A stretch of DNA of 64,000 bases from Lutraria lutraria (Eukaryota; Mollusca; Bivalvia; Venerida; Mactridae), in contig OZ026842.1 of the NCBI GenBank assembly GCA_964023205.1, forward strand, positions 8,711,407 to 8,775,406, written 5' to 3'. The notes below the pieces were generated by a model. That model was not told the origin of the DNA and ran no database searches. It saw only the letters and a list, made by a program, of their open reading frames with translations. The translations under genes were made by a program, and so were the position numbers. Position 1 is the stretch's first letter. The number at the start of each line of letters is the position of its first letter. Of the stretch, positions 25,833-37,782 are shown one piece after another.

Positions 25833-28380
25833 TTATTCATGGATTACACATAGCTTTGCTTGTACGAGGTCCACGTTGATCTGTATCTCTAAGCATGTCT
25901 TGGTCGGTTGTGAACTTGTGATGTTGCCTAGCAAGAACTGTATACCTGTTACTATGTACAGAGGTTACTATACACAATCATGGTTACGTTTGCTTGTTTC
26001 TAAAGACGCTATTTACATGCAACGACCTTTCATATTTTATATGTTTAATAAAATATAAATCATTATCTGTATTGTATACATAGCTATCGTTATTATGTTT
26101 GTAAGCTGATAGCAGTACTAAGTGTAGTTATACAAAGGACATACTTTAATACTTCTTTTATGTTGTATAAATGAACAATTTCAATGTTAGAAAAATTAGA
26201 ATTTGAAAGATCTAATGTTCAAGGATACACGTCATTGTGGTGTTTTAACATAATTTCCCGAAACTGACAAAGCCTCGTCATTCTTCCCCGTGAGTCATAC
26301 ATAGTCAACTTACACTACAAAGGTCACGTTAATACATTTGAAAAATGGGAATGGAAACAATATTTTACAAACTTGTAATACACGTTTTACAAAACGTCAC
26401 TCTTGCCACTCGCGCGTGTGCTACCCTTTTCCCATACTCACACGTTTTCATCATGATTAAGTGCACCATTGTTTATTATATGTTGTACATATTTTAAACA
26501 TGACATGGTTATAATTAATAAACGCAATATATGATAGAATTGTTCTATATTTAGGTTTTTCTTACGTCGGTCTACCAAAATAATTTAAGAACAGCAGATT
26601 GATTAGCTTTGTTCCAATTTTCTAGGAACGCTTACTCACTATTCGGCTTAATCATTGTTTTCTTTGTCGACCATTTTCGAAAAATTCATGGTATCTACAT
26701 GTAGTTACTGATAACATAATCGAGGTTCATCGTTTGCATAGTGAATTTCGGAAAATGACAATGCCACTTCCATGAATTGGTCTATTTTTAGAAAACGCAC
26801 GGAAACCAAACATGTTCAGACCAAACTCTTTCTTATTTGATTGCAAAAAGAACCAATAACTAAACACAGTTTTTGAACCATCGTTATTATATTATTTTGC
26901 ATACATTGCATATGAGAACAGTTTTATTCGTTCGTTGATTTGTTAATATATGATTTGTAAAGTAATATCCTTGGGTTAAAATGCGTAAGAAATAAACACT
27001 CATTTTCCTGCAGAAACCTTGATGTATAAATAGTGACAGATGATTGCCGATGCACGAATTAAGGAAGTTTTGATAAGAAACACGATTATACCATATAACT
27101 AGAGCTATTTAGTATTCATATCGGTCCATCCCAGTACGCAGCACTAAATAAATCAAAAACAGCGAAGTTTCACACGATGCTAAATAATATTGTCTCATAA
27201 AGATGGCAAGTTGATACTAGTAAAAATGCCGAGCATTTCATAAATTGATGCAAGCGTGTAGTATGTTTTTTCTTGAAATAATATCTGCGTTATTTTTCCT
27301 TTTTAAAAATATGTCGTGTCATCGACATCCGGGTTTGGACACACTAACTGGTACAAAATAACAATTAATATTACGTTTATAACACACTCATGTCCGGTTC
27401 TAAACAACAGCAACTACAAAAATTGACCGCTTGGCTCAGATCGGAAATATTCACAATCATTGGTCGCCCACCCAGTCTGGTTATATTCGGTGTTTAATAC
27501 GAATTCGTAATATTTGAAGATAGCAAAGGCAAATAAATGGAATCAATTGGTCTATCTAAAAATCATTGTTTACTTTTTCGTTTAACACACTTTATTATAA
27601 ATGACATTTTTAACACAATGATAACAATTGACAAAGATGCCATATCACTGACACAGAAACCTAGCTTACGTATCTTAATGACGCATAAATAACATTGACT
27701 ATATCAACTACAGTTCACAAACTTGCCTAAATCATTTTTGTAAACAAAGTAGTTGACCTCAAGGAATATTTACATTAAAGATATAAATATAGAATGACTG
27801 ATGAGTGTTTCCAATAATCCATGTCGAGGCTGATCTTGCTAAAAGACCATTTAAGGCACGATGGTCCGCTTATTACGGAAGCAATTTACTAGACCAAATT
27901 ACTTCAAATATTTTCCTTTTAAATTTCATTTTCGTACATATTCATGACTGAATTACCATTTTATATTTTGAATTCTTGTAATAATTGATTTTAATGATGG
28001 AATTATGAACCCCGAGCTTTATATTCCGTATTTTCAAGCTCTCATAATTTCAGTTAACGTTTGAAACACATAATAAAAGTAAACACATTAAAAAATGAGG
28101 ACGAGGTAATGATGGCCTAACTGCGCTTCCATAGTACAGTAGTACAGGAAAATCGATTGAGCTTATTTCAAGCCTTGGTGGTAATTGTAAACTCTAATAT
28201 TTTAGATAATGGACTTAAAGGGGGAATTCAAAAAATCTATTTATAAATCCTTGTAATGTTATCGGTCAGGTGTACAGGCGGCCATCTTTAATCTTAGTCT
28301 AGTTTAGTTACGTTTGTGACATTTATTTAAAAGTTCAATATTTACCTGCGTTACTCTCGGTTTAACACATACACATACCA
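25833..28380. other. Intergenic between genes 4 and 5
   Basis: No supported gene. An AATAAA at 26047-26052 follows gene 4. GGGGAATTCA at 28221-28230, about 150 bp upstream of gene 5, resembles an NF-kB/Rel site but misses one base of the consensus. The rest is AT-rich and unremarkable. Confidence 0.45.
26047..26052 (+). terminator. Candidate poly(A) signal of gene 4
   Basis: AATAAA about 215 bp past the gene 4 stop codon, the first good signal downstream. Confidence 0.5.
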
Positions 28381-31283
28381 ATGGGGAAGACGGGCTATGA
28401 AAAGGGATCAAATGGACCAGAAGATCAGGGAACAGGTGATTCAGAAGATCAGGGAACACGACAGGAACCAAGTAAAGTCAAAACAACTTGTGTTCTTTTT
28501 GTCGCGTTAAATATTTTGCTTAGCACGCTGCTGTGTTTAACGGTAACGTTCATGGTGAAAGATTTAAATACTGAAATAACGGAAGTGGTGGATCTATGTG
28601 TTGATTGTGCTGACCTACGTGCACATCCGGATGATGATATACCTGACTTCGCTCGGAAGTCCGAAGGAAAGTGTTGCGTTGAAGGCGGACAGAGCCTGTA
28701 CGATCTGGTACATTTGGTATGTATTATTTATGTATGGTGTGTATTATTTATGTATGGTATGTATTATTTATGTATGATATGTATTATTTATGTATGGTGT
28801 GTATTATTTATGTATGATATGTATTATTTATGTATGGTATGTATTATTTATGTATGATATGTATTATTTATGTATGGTGTGTATTATTTATGTATGGTGT
28901 GTATTATTTATGTATGATATGTATTATTTATGTATGATATGTATTATTTATGTATGATATGTATTATTTATGTATGGTACGTATTATTTATGTATTGTAC
29001 GTATTAATCGTAAAAGTAAAATTATTGAAGCGTCAGAGAGTGCCGAACATGAGTTTATTATATAAATTTATACATATTGTCATGGATGGTAGATTTTACA
29101 AGTACACATGTGGTTAACCGTTCGTAAGATCAAAAGTAAAATCAAAAGAAAAAAATGAAATGACAACTGTCGTAATATCATATGTATTACTGACGAAGCG
29201 TCTTGTTCTTGTACAGTACAATCTCTCCATAGCAACACCTTTTGGGAATAGCAAAATTAGGATGATATTGAGAGGTTGTTGCTCTAGAGAAGTTAAATTT
29301 GTAGTTCAATCGTAATGTGGGGAAAATAAGCCTGTTGTTGCAGGGATGCCGTTGCTCAAGAGAGGGCCCTTCTGGAGAGGTTGTACTGTAAAACGTATTC
29401 TTTGTTCATATTGCTTAAGTGATTTATGCAATGTCTGTCGAATGACTTGTTACCCTTTTATCAGATTTACTCATCTTCCTTTAAGCATACTGTTCACAAG
29501 AATGTGAAGTATCGCATGATGGAAGCCGGTACTTATTTTAAAATTTAAACATATAGCACTTAGTAGTTGCTAATTCCAGATGAATATTGCAAGATGGAAT
29601 ATAGGTTACCAGTTGGCAGGATATCCTTGAACTGATAATACAGAACTACCTTTCCAGGGTGACTCTCTCTTGAGCAACAACCTCCCTTCAACAATAACAT
29701 GATTTTTCCAACTGCACGATTTGAATATTAATTAAACTTTCTAGAGCAACAACCTCTCAACAACAGCATAAGTTTGCTACTCACAAAAGGTGTTGCTTTT
29801 GAGAGGTCGCACTGTAGTTTTATTCTTATATCTTGCATTAAATCAACTGGTTTATGTGACGATTTATTTGGATGTTCTTAATTGAAATGTAAATACCACG
29901 AATTTATTTGTGTAGATAATTTCAGTTCGCAGGTAAATGGATGAAAAAGGAGCTAGCTAATTGTAAGTACATGTAATACTATATAGGGTGGTATTGTCAT
30001 TTACATTATAAAATTTGTTTATACATTAATTATAACACGTGACACAAACGGATAGTCACACGAGTATTGTTTTTTTATATGATTAATGATAATTTGACGA
30101 TTTTTTATATAATTATGCACTTTTATATGTTCCGAACTTTGGTAAATAACTGTAAAGGGATGTAAGTTTAAAATTCATTGCATAATTAAACACATGAAAA
30201 CTTAATCATGTTCGATCTGGGCCAAAATCTAGTTTTCTGAGATTTACGGTTTTCAGAGGTCTTTTGATAAATTCCAAAAGAAATGGGACCAGTAAAATCG
30301 TCTGATTTCAGAGAATTCCGGTTTTCTGGGAGTTCCGGTTTTCGGGGTATCCGGATTTCAGGGGTGTTAATAATAAACAATCATATATTTAAGTCATCAC
30401 ATTATTTTGCTTTTTTTTCAGCAAATCCCACATACTCCAAGTACAAATGTGGGAATGAAGACGAAACTGCAACGATGAAACTAGTTGGACTGAAAGAGAA
30501 ACAAGGTATTTTATAGAGCATGATACAACAGTTTATTTAAACATTTGGTTTCAAATCAAAGGCTTCCTTCAGTTTGTTAAGCGATTGCCTCCAATGATAA
30601 TTCAACTGACTTAACGAACACTTTTCTATATTTTCTTCTTATGACAGAAAAACTCTCTCTAGAGATAATAAGTGATTAGAAAACACATTCCACATTTTTG
30701 TACCTGTCGTTTTTTTTTGTGGAAGCACTCGTTGAAAGGTAATCCGTCATTTTATAGTCTGAAAGGTTGATTTTAGATCAACTTCCATTGATATTATAGA
30801 CGATTGTATCACTGCATCGGAAGCTGAGTTATTTATCTTGATATTTTAGAATTCAATCCCCATAGGAAGTTGCTATGGGACGGTGATTCTGATCTGGCCA
30901 TAACACCAACAAATGAGCACCTGACACATCACCATGAGCATGGTTTAATTGAGGTGAAAAGACCTGGTTTGTTCTTTGTGTACAGTCAACTTGTGCTGGA
31001 GCATGATGGTCCTGGGAAAGTTGCTGACTTCAAACAAGGTCCTGTGACTTACCAACACTCAGTTCATCTAATTAAGTCTGGCACTGCACATAAATATGCA
31101 CTGTCTATTTTAAGTAACAGAGACACTAGATGTTCTTGTACCCGAGACAAGTACAGGTTTACCAGTCATATTGGTAGTACCTTCCAGTTGCATGAAGGGG
31201 ATAGATTGTTTGTGAAGGTTAATAATGCAACCGAGGTCGTGCCAAATCCGTTTATGAACCATTTTGGAGTCCACAGATTGTAA
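28381..31283 (+). CDS. TNF ligand gene 5 (clade B), four exons
   Basis: Type II membrane TNF ligand of 296 residues. Exons: 28381-28716 (phase 0), 29926-29962 (37 nt mini-exon, phase 1), 30422-30505 (phase 1), 30850-31283. Exon 1 codes a 36-residue acidic tail with a duplicated SEDQGT-like octamer, a helix (CVLFVALNILLSTLLCLTV) and a stalk with LCVDCADLRAHPDDD and a second Cys pair. Exon 3 ends near MKLVGLKEKQ, the weak clade B version of the strand A motif. The domain exon shows GLFFVYSQLVL, STFQLHEGDRLFVKV and a MNHFGVHRL end. A CSC pair precedes the GD motif, as in gene 1. Intron 1 begins inside a 20 bp minisatellite and carries two pogo-like MITEs. AATAAA at 31709-31714 is a good poly(A) signal. 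Confidence 0.86.
28721..29000 (+). repeat. 20 bp minisatellite starting at the gene 5 exon 1 donor
   Basis: Fourteen 20 bp units of GTATTATTTATGTATGGTAT type lie head to tail directly after exon 1, differing mainly at the last four bases (GGTAT, GGTGT, GATAT, GGTAC). The real donor G|GTATGTATT is the first occurrence of the repeat junction, so several units recreate donor-like sites. Confidence 0.95.
29214..29388. mobile_element. pogo/Tigger-like MITE, copy B (gene 5 intron 1)
   Basis: Bounded by TA|CAGTACAATCTCTCC and GGAGAGGTTGTACTG|TA. It is inverted relative to copy A, with GAGAGGTTGTTGCTCTAGAG inside. Non-coding. Confidence 0.75.
29641..29814. mobile_element. pogo/Tigger-like MITE, copy C (gene 5 intron 1)
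   Basis: Bounded by TA|CAGAACTACCTTTCCAGG and GAGAGGTCGCACTG|TA, with internal GAGCAACAACCTC blocks. Same family and orientation as copy A, more diverged. Confidence 0.65.
30200..30370. repeat. Degenerate MITE-like repeat in gene 5 intron 2
   Basis: Several near-copies of TTCCGGTTTTC and an opposed GGTTTTCAGAG/CTGATTTCAGAGAATTCCGG arrangement suggest an old inverted-repeat element. Edges and family are uncertain. Confidence 0.3.
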
Positions 31284-31708
31284 ATAACCAGTTTGTCATT
31301 CAAAAAAACATATCCATACAAAAAACTAAAATATAGGCTTCTGCTGATGCCTTGTTTTTGTGTGAAAGTGATCATATATTCTTCATTGTTCTTTTATGTG
31401 ACACCTGGCTCATGCATGTGAGCGGATTGTGAAATGTGTAAATTTTAAATATGCATGTTTTAAAAAGAGGTCTTAATCAATACAAAATGTTTTTGGCTAG
31501 GGCTAATATAGTGTACATGCATTTCATCTTCATTTCATTTGTTGTAATTTTCGTTCATTTATTTTGTTGAATGTGTAACTGGCAAATCAGAAATTAAGAA
31601 AAATAACTATTCAATGATTCATATATATTGAATGCAGTTCTATAATGCGTATTGTTACGCCATTATGTTAAATAATGTTTACCTTATAATGTCATTTTAT
31701 GTGAGTTT

Positions 31709-31714
31709 AATAAA
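31709..31714 (+). terminator. Candidate poly(A) signal of gene 5
   Basis: AATAAA about 425 bp past the stop codon of gene 5. Confidence 0.5.
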
Positions 31715-32015
31715 CCTAAATTAGACATGAGCAGTATTTTTTACCATGTCTAATATTGTGTTTTTTCTCTCTCAGCGTAATAAGCATTTAACACGTTCAG
31801 AATCATGAACAATTAAGTGCTATCGAAATTAATCGTCTATGTCTCAGCATTAATTAGAGCTGATTACATTTATCTATACATCTGAGATCTCAACACTCAA
31901 TTCATGATATATTTTTGAAATAAAATACTTAAAATAAAATAAAGTGTTTATTATTTCGTTTGTGAAATAGTGAAAGTGGATACGCAACATTATAACTAAC
32001 TTTCTACCCTATTAC

Positions 32016-32215
32016 AAATATTACATACCCACCACATCACAAATATTACATACCCACCAAATCACAAATATTACATACCCACCACATCACAAATATTACA
32101 TACCCACCACATCACAAATATTACATACCCACCACATCACAAATATTACATACCCACCACATCACAAATATTACATACCCACCACATCACAAATATTACA
32201 TACCCACCACATCAC
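32016..32215. repeat. 25 bp minisatellite, eight units
   Basis: Eight nearly perfect copies of AAATATTACATACCCACCAC plus ATCAC, followed by a broken ninth copy. It lies between genes 5 and 6. Confidence 0.95.
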
Positions 32216-32599
32216 AAATATTATACAACAACACTTTCAAAATATTACATACCTACTCTACCTACTCATAATAAATCAACACTAAAAAATATATTAACAA
32301 AAAAGCAAGATCAACGAATTTTATAGTCTACACTTACAACTTTGAGTCAGTGACCCCAGTTGCACTGCAAGTCGTGCAATTGCATACATTAAGGCTTCAT
32401 TACCTGCGCATAAATCACTAGAAAGCTTACTTTTCGATGCTCGATCAGTTAAATGACCACGATTAGTCATGGCTATTTGCCCATCAGGTCAATATTTGAT
32501 CATTTGAATAACAAGAAGAAGTTGCACGATAAATAAGTGAAGATATGAGAGGCTGCACATGTACGCCTTGTCAAAATATTAGAGATTATTTGATTAAGC

Positions 32600-33630
32600 A
32601 AACAAGAGAGGTTATAGAACTGGACAAATATGAGAGGTTGTAGGACTGGCCATGTATGAGAGGTTGTAGGACTGGAAAAATATGAGAGGTTGTAGGACTG
32701 GACAAATATGAGAGGTTGTAGGACTGAGCAAATATAAGAGCAAACATGAGAGGTTGTAGGACTGATCAAATATGAGAGGTTGTAGGACTGGACAAATATG
32801 AGAGGTTGTAGGACTGGACAAATATGAGAGGTTGTAGGACTGGACAAATATGAGAGGTTGTAGGACTGGACAAATATGAGAGGTTGTACGAATGGACATG
32901 TATGAGAGGTTGTAGGACTGGACAAATAAAAGAGGTTGTAGGACTGGACAAATATGAGAGGTTGTACGACTGGACAAATATAAGAGGTTGTACGACTGGA
33001 CATGTATGAGAGGTTGAAGGACTGGACAAATATGAGAGGTTGTAGGACTGGACAAATATGAGAGGTTGTAGAACTGGACAAATATGAGAGGTTGTAGGAC
33101 TGGACAAGTATGAGAGGTTATAGGACTGGACAAGTATGAGAGGTTGTAGGACTGGACAAATATGAGAGGTTGTACGACTGGACAAATATAAGGGGTTGTA
33201 CGACTGGACATGTATGAGAGGCTGAAGGACTGGACAAATGTGAGAGGTTGTAGGACTGGACAAATATGAGAGGTTGAAGGACTGGACAAATATGAGAGGT
33301 TGTAGGACTGGACAAATATGAGAGGTTGTAGGACTTGACAAATATGAGAGGTTGTAGGACTGGACAAATATGAGAGGTTGTAGGACTGGACAAATATGAG
33401 AGGTTGTAGGACTGAAAAAATATGAGAGGTTGTAAGACTGGACAAATATGAGAGGTTGTAGGACTGGACATGTATGAGAGGTTGTAGGACTGGACAAATA
33501 TGAGAGGTTGTACGACTGGACATGTATGAGAGGTTGTAGGACTGGACATGTATGAGAGCTTGTAGGACTGGACAAATATGAGAGGTTGTAGGACAGGATA
33601 TGTATGAGAGGTTGTAGGACTGGATAAGTT
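32600..33630. repeat. 26 bp minisatellite, about 39 units, upstream of gene 6
   Basis: Head-to-tail copies of GACAAATATGAGAGGTTGTA plus GGACTG, with recurrent variants (ACATGTATG for ACAAATATG, TACGACTG for TAGGACTG) and one disrupted stretch near 32727-32765. The unit has no stop codon in any minus-strand frame, so long minus frames (up to 363 codons) appear automatically. These are best read as repeat artefacts. The array ends about 40 bp before the gene 6 TATA box. Confidence 0.95.
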
Positions 33631-33669
33631 TTTGGAAGGTTTTTTTTTGTAGCGGAAATCTATTTTTGT

Positions 33670-33679
33670 TATATAAAAG
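33670..33679 (+). promoter_or_regulatory. TATA box of gene 6
   Basis: TATATAAAAG, a strong TATA consensus, lies 112 bp before the gene 6 ATG and about 40 bp after the end of the 26 bp array. Confidence 0.55.
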
Positions 33680-33781
33680 ACACGTATTATGAAACTTACA
33701 CACGGTTATTTTTAGCCATTTTCAAGGAATGGACTAGTTGACCTAGTTCGGGAAACCGTTGTCGCATACAAGCAAAGTAAA

Positions 33782-36700
33782 ATGGGAACATCACAATTTG
33801 ATTTAGTGAATAATATGATATTTCTGTGTCTTTTTTTAACATGTTTAATGACAACTGCAATAAGTGTATTCTCAATAATAAAGGAGACTTCAAATCTCAA
33901 ACAAGCTGTGTTGAATGAACTTTCGGTTTATTGTGAAGATCTTTCATTAAGCCCTGATGAAGATGAAGAAACATTTAATGTTAAAAAGTCAAAAATCAAA
34001 CAGACTGTTATAGGATACAAGTACATTTGCTCGACGGACAACTCAACAAAGTTAACACATAAGGTGAGTAACATTGAGCATATGGTAGTTATAAATACAT
34101 ACATTATTTCACTGTGCACTTTTATGTACACGTAGTTGTAATCAGTGACATATTGCATGCCTTTGTTTTGCTTATATCGGGTTTTACGCCCCTTTTCAAC
34201 AGTCATAGTTATATGAGGCGGATAATGCATGCAATAACTAAGAGTAGATATATATATAATTATATTCTGTTCCGTTCTATATATTAGAAAGATGGGTGAC
34301 AGTTTTAGCAATGTAATATTGATGATATCTAATATGAAATGGAGTCGTTTAAGGTTTTAATTGAATTTGAACTACTACAGGTAAACATAGTACATGCATC
34401 AATAAGCATAAGTAAAAAGGTTTCTGACCTTGACTACTTGATATCATTTTCACAGTAATCAAATCTGCGCAAAACAAATAGGTCATGTTTTTTTTTCTTT
34501 TCAGTTTGTGCAAAGGGCCTTGAGATTAAAACTTGCAGAAGGTATGCACACATTATGTCATGTTTGTAAATGCAATGTAAGAAGTGTGCAAAAAATTCCA
34601 CTGATCGGTATCCTTCACACTACTTGTAGTATATGAAATGTATAAATACATACGGTTAAATAATAATTAGCATTATCATTATTTGTAATATATATCGTTA
34701 TTCATTCTATCTTTTAATCAGAGAAAAAAACTGCATACCTTGGCTATTGGCAAATGTATAAATGTAGAGTCTTTAAAATGCAGTGCAAGAAATAGGCAAT
34801 AGTTTACAGCAAGATCGTAATGCGCAATTCAAAGCAAAAAAGAACTCCGTGGTGACCTATTTCCTTTTTATTGCTTGTGTAATTTAAACCTACTTGTAAG
34901 TAGTCAAAGACATTACACCGATAACACTAATCACTTGGCAACTTGTCATTTAATAAACCTTGTGAGTATTCGACACAATGTTATCTTAACACAGTTCTAT
35001 AAATATATGGACTAAATGATACATATTTCATCACTATTTTTACTGCTTACATGGTTCATAAAATATTTAAATTGCAATTTCTGAAAAATATATATTACGC
35101 TGTTTGATATGTTTTTTTTTATATAATTATGCTCTAAAAATACAACTATGTAATTTCTATTGTAAGAAATAAAGAATTTAATCCTGTAAATACCAAACCG
35201 AATTTTTATTGCAAATTTTATAATTTCCAAAAATAGTTAATGACGAGTTGGATTGACTACTAAATTACATGGAATAGGTAACTGAAAATGTACTCAGAAC
35301 GGAAGCTAAATCCTGGTGAAAACTGAGTAATTCTTTTTTGTAACAGGACAATTACCTGTTTAATATGACCAACCACTACAGTAATGATATCAACAGGAAA
35401 CTCCCTGTGGTTTGTTCGAAGGGATCAAGTTGGTTTAAGTCTTTGTGTTTGATTAAACACGTTATCTTACCAGATACAGCACGAAACACATTAATCAAAT
35501 GACGTCCGCTATGAATCAGCCACGTAATGTAGTTTCAGTTTCATTCCCTGTATGTTTAAATTAGCCATCGAGTTTTTCCATTGTTTATCGTTCAGCTTTA
35601 AACCAGTTTTGCTGAATACAAGATCGTGAACTATTTATGTAATGTGCAAGAATAGTTCAAGGACAAATCATTAAATCCATTCGAAAGGGAGTGACGTTAA
35701 GCGAGTGAACCTCCAGATTAAGATAAAAATATTAGTGTTGGCTAAATCCCTGTATTACGATCATTGTCTTGAATATTATATTACCTTACACAAACAACTC
35801 TATCATTCAATTTCTATTAATCCATGCAGAGTTATCTATATTATTTAAGTTATGATACCATGTAATCTAATCAATCTTGCTGTAGATTCAGTGCTACATA
35901 CACCATTAATTACATATGCATACATATACAAGAGAGCACGGTTAAAGTAAATCGCTGTGGAACCGAATAGAGACTTCATTATGTCCATATTGCACTTTAA
36001 CCATAACAATTGAATTACGAAGAACATATTCCAGGGGAAATTCATGTATCTAATTCTTCACTATACCTGAGCGTATTATAGCCTAATTGCACTGTATCAT
36101 TAAAACAGTATGGTGTTAAACCGCAATGTCTAAGATGATGGTTGCAACAAAAAAAAATATCAGATTTGAAATTCTTCGGTTTCAGGTGAAGACACAAGAG
36201 TACGTTATCTTAGTTGTGGAAACTCGGGTCTGGCCCCAAAGTCAGGATATTTATCAGTAACATTTACCAGAATATCGAACGAACTTCTAAAAGGTAAACT
36301 CTATGACCCTCTTCAGCATTCACTAATTGAGTTAAAGAATTGTTTCCAGAAGCAGATGCTAAGCATTCTCTTTAAATAAGTCACTGAACATATCAATGAT
36401 TCACCTGCTTTTGTTCTGGTATGGTGTTGCGCTTAACACGGACAAAAACTGTCCATAGCCTTTGTATTAATATACTTTAGTATCAAATACAATACGTAAA
36501 TAGTACAATACGCCATTCATGTTTTGCTTTCTTGGAAGGTTAAATATTATTTTTACATTTATACTGAAGGTCAAGGACTTGATGATATAGTTCACTGGGA
36601 TATCCAACATCCTTCTTCATACAAATGGCCGACATTTGGTTACGAGAACGGAGGTGTGACGGTATCGGAGATGCGAGTATATTACGTCTTTGTTACAGTA

Positions 36701-36988
36701 ATGTTTCACGTTGGGGATGCGAACCTAGAAGAAAAAAAGCAACAACATATAAATTACCCGCGTCAGCTGTATGTTCGGGTATGCCTTGAAAGGTATGGAC
36801 ATGAAACTATTGTTGTACAGACAACAGGTGAGATTAATATGACAGATCCCAAGGCAGCAACAAGTCTTCACACTGGGAGTCACTTGCTGCTGAAAAAGGG
36901 CGACGTAGTACGAATCCGAACCTCAGATCCCGGAAGACTAGCGCAAGACTCTAAAGGAAATGCATTCGGTTTGATACCATCAGCTTAA
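33782..36988 (+). CDS. TNF ligand gene 6 (clade B), four exons, divergent
   Basis: Type II membrane TNF ligand of 281 residues. Exons: 33782-34063 (phase 0), 34505-34541 (37 nt, phase 1), 36186-36293 (phase 1), 36570-36988. Exon 1 has a tail of about 10 residues, a helix (MIFLCLFLTCLMTTAISVFS) and an acidic stalk with YCEDLSLSPDEDEETF and a second Cys (YICSTD), matching the gene 5 pattern. The mini-exon codes FVQRALRLKLAE. The domain exon is the most diverged in the cluster: VHWD at the start as in gene 3, YYVFVTVMF for the strand C-D block, LLLKKGDVVRIRTSD, and an AFGLIPSA end. It lacks the Cys found before the GD motif in genes 1, 3 and 5. Identical mini-exon length and phases to gene 5 support the model. 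AATAAA is at 37014-37019. Confidence 0.8.
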
Positions 36989-37013
36989 CTTTTGTTTGGC
37001 TTACAAATTGTCA

Positions 37014-37019
37014 AATAAA
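37014..37019 (+). terminator. Candidate poly(A) signal of gene 6
   Basis: AATAAA 25 bp past the gene 6 stop codon; a very short 3' UTR if used. Confidence 0.5.
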
Positions 37020-37115
37020 ATGAACAGCAAATGCGTAACAGTTGTTAACACAGACGTCACCAAACATATCTGGACTTGTGTGATTAACAGCATAGGTGTG
37101 ATACAATGATATGCA

Positions 37116-37288
37116 ATCGAGCCCCGATTTTCCGACGAGGGATTATCCGAAAATCAAGTATAATCTGATTTGAAATTTCCGTCCGATTTTAAAAAAAAAA
37201 AATCATGTCGAGTTCAAACAAATCTATGGATTTTTCGAACTCTTATTTCGGACCCGACACTATCGGATAATCGAGGTTCTCCTGCGAT
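37116..37288. mobile_element. Tigger-like MITE with CCTCGATTATCCGA ends
   Basis: GAGCCCCGATTTTCCGA on the left pairs with TCGGATAATCGAGGTTCTC on the right, with matching internal GGATTATCCGAAAATC. This is an inverted-repeat, non-coding element just past gene 6. The ends resemble Tigger-class transposons. Exact edges are uncertain. Confidence 0.5.
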
Positions 37289-37782
37289 TTATACAAAAAT
37301 TACATTGCATGAATAGACTTTTATCCATTAATCTTTTATTCAAAGCTGATCGGAATTTCCTCTATACTTCTGGTCATATGCAGAGCAAAAATTATGGCTT
37401 AGGTAACCACAGAACATATTTCAATATAAACATAGGAAACACCATTTGACAAAAGTGTTGCACAAAGAACAGTAGTTGGTGTTTTAAGTATTCTTCCTGT
37501 TTTCCGTAATGTTCATTACCTACAGGTAAGTAATAACTATTATGGAGAAGCGCTGATATTCTTTTTTAATTGTTGAATTCGTTAATTTTATATACCGCAT
37601 TTAAATACCAATGTCGGTCAAACAATGTCTTATGGAAGAATGATATTGCTGAAAATAAAACATTATAGCTGTATTATTTCTTTTTTGAAAATACAAGTTT
37701 TACTGCGAGTTACCACAACCAATTTTAGGTGGGATTGGGCCAATCACATTGTTCGTCAAAATGGAGATCTTTTCTTTTTTTT

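Noticed and set aside
28221..28230. NF-kB site upstream of gene 5
   Set aside because: GGGGAATTCA misses one consensus base, and such matches are frequent; not enough to annotate as a site.
28717..28857. Extension of gene 5 exon 1 into the repeat as plain coding sequence
   Set aside because: The frame is the 20 bp repeat read through; a good donor and correct phase at 28716 fit the paralogs. The alternative donor is kept as a finding.
32600..33630. CRISPR-like regular repeat
   Set aside because: Units are directly abutting with no spacers, and the host is a eukaryote.
32612..33703. 363-codon minus-strand ORF of a 26-residue repeat
   Set aside because: It is produced by a 26 bp minisatellite whose unit has no stop in any minus frame; there is no signal peptide, domain or splice context.
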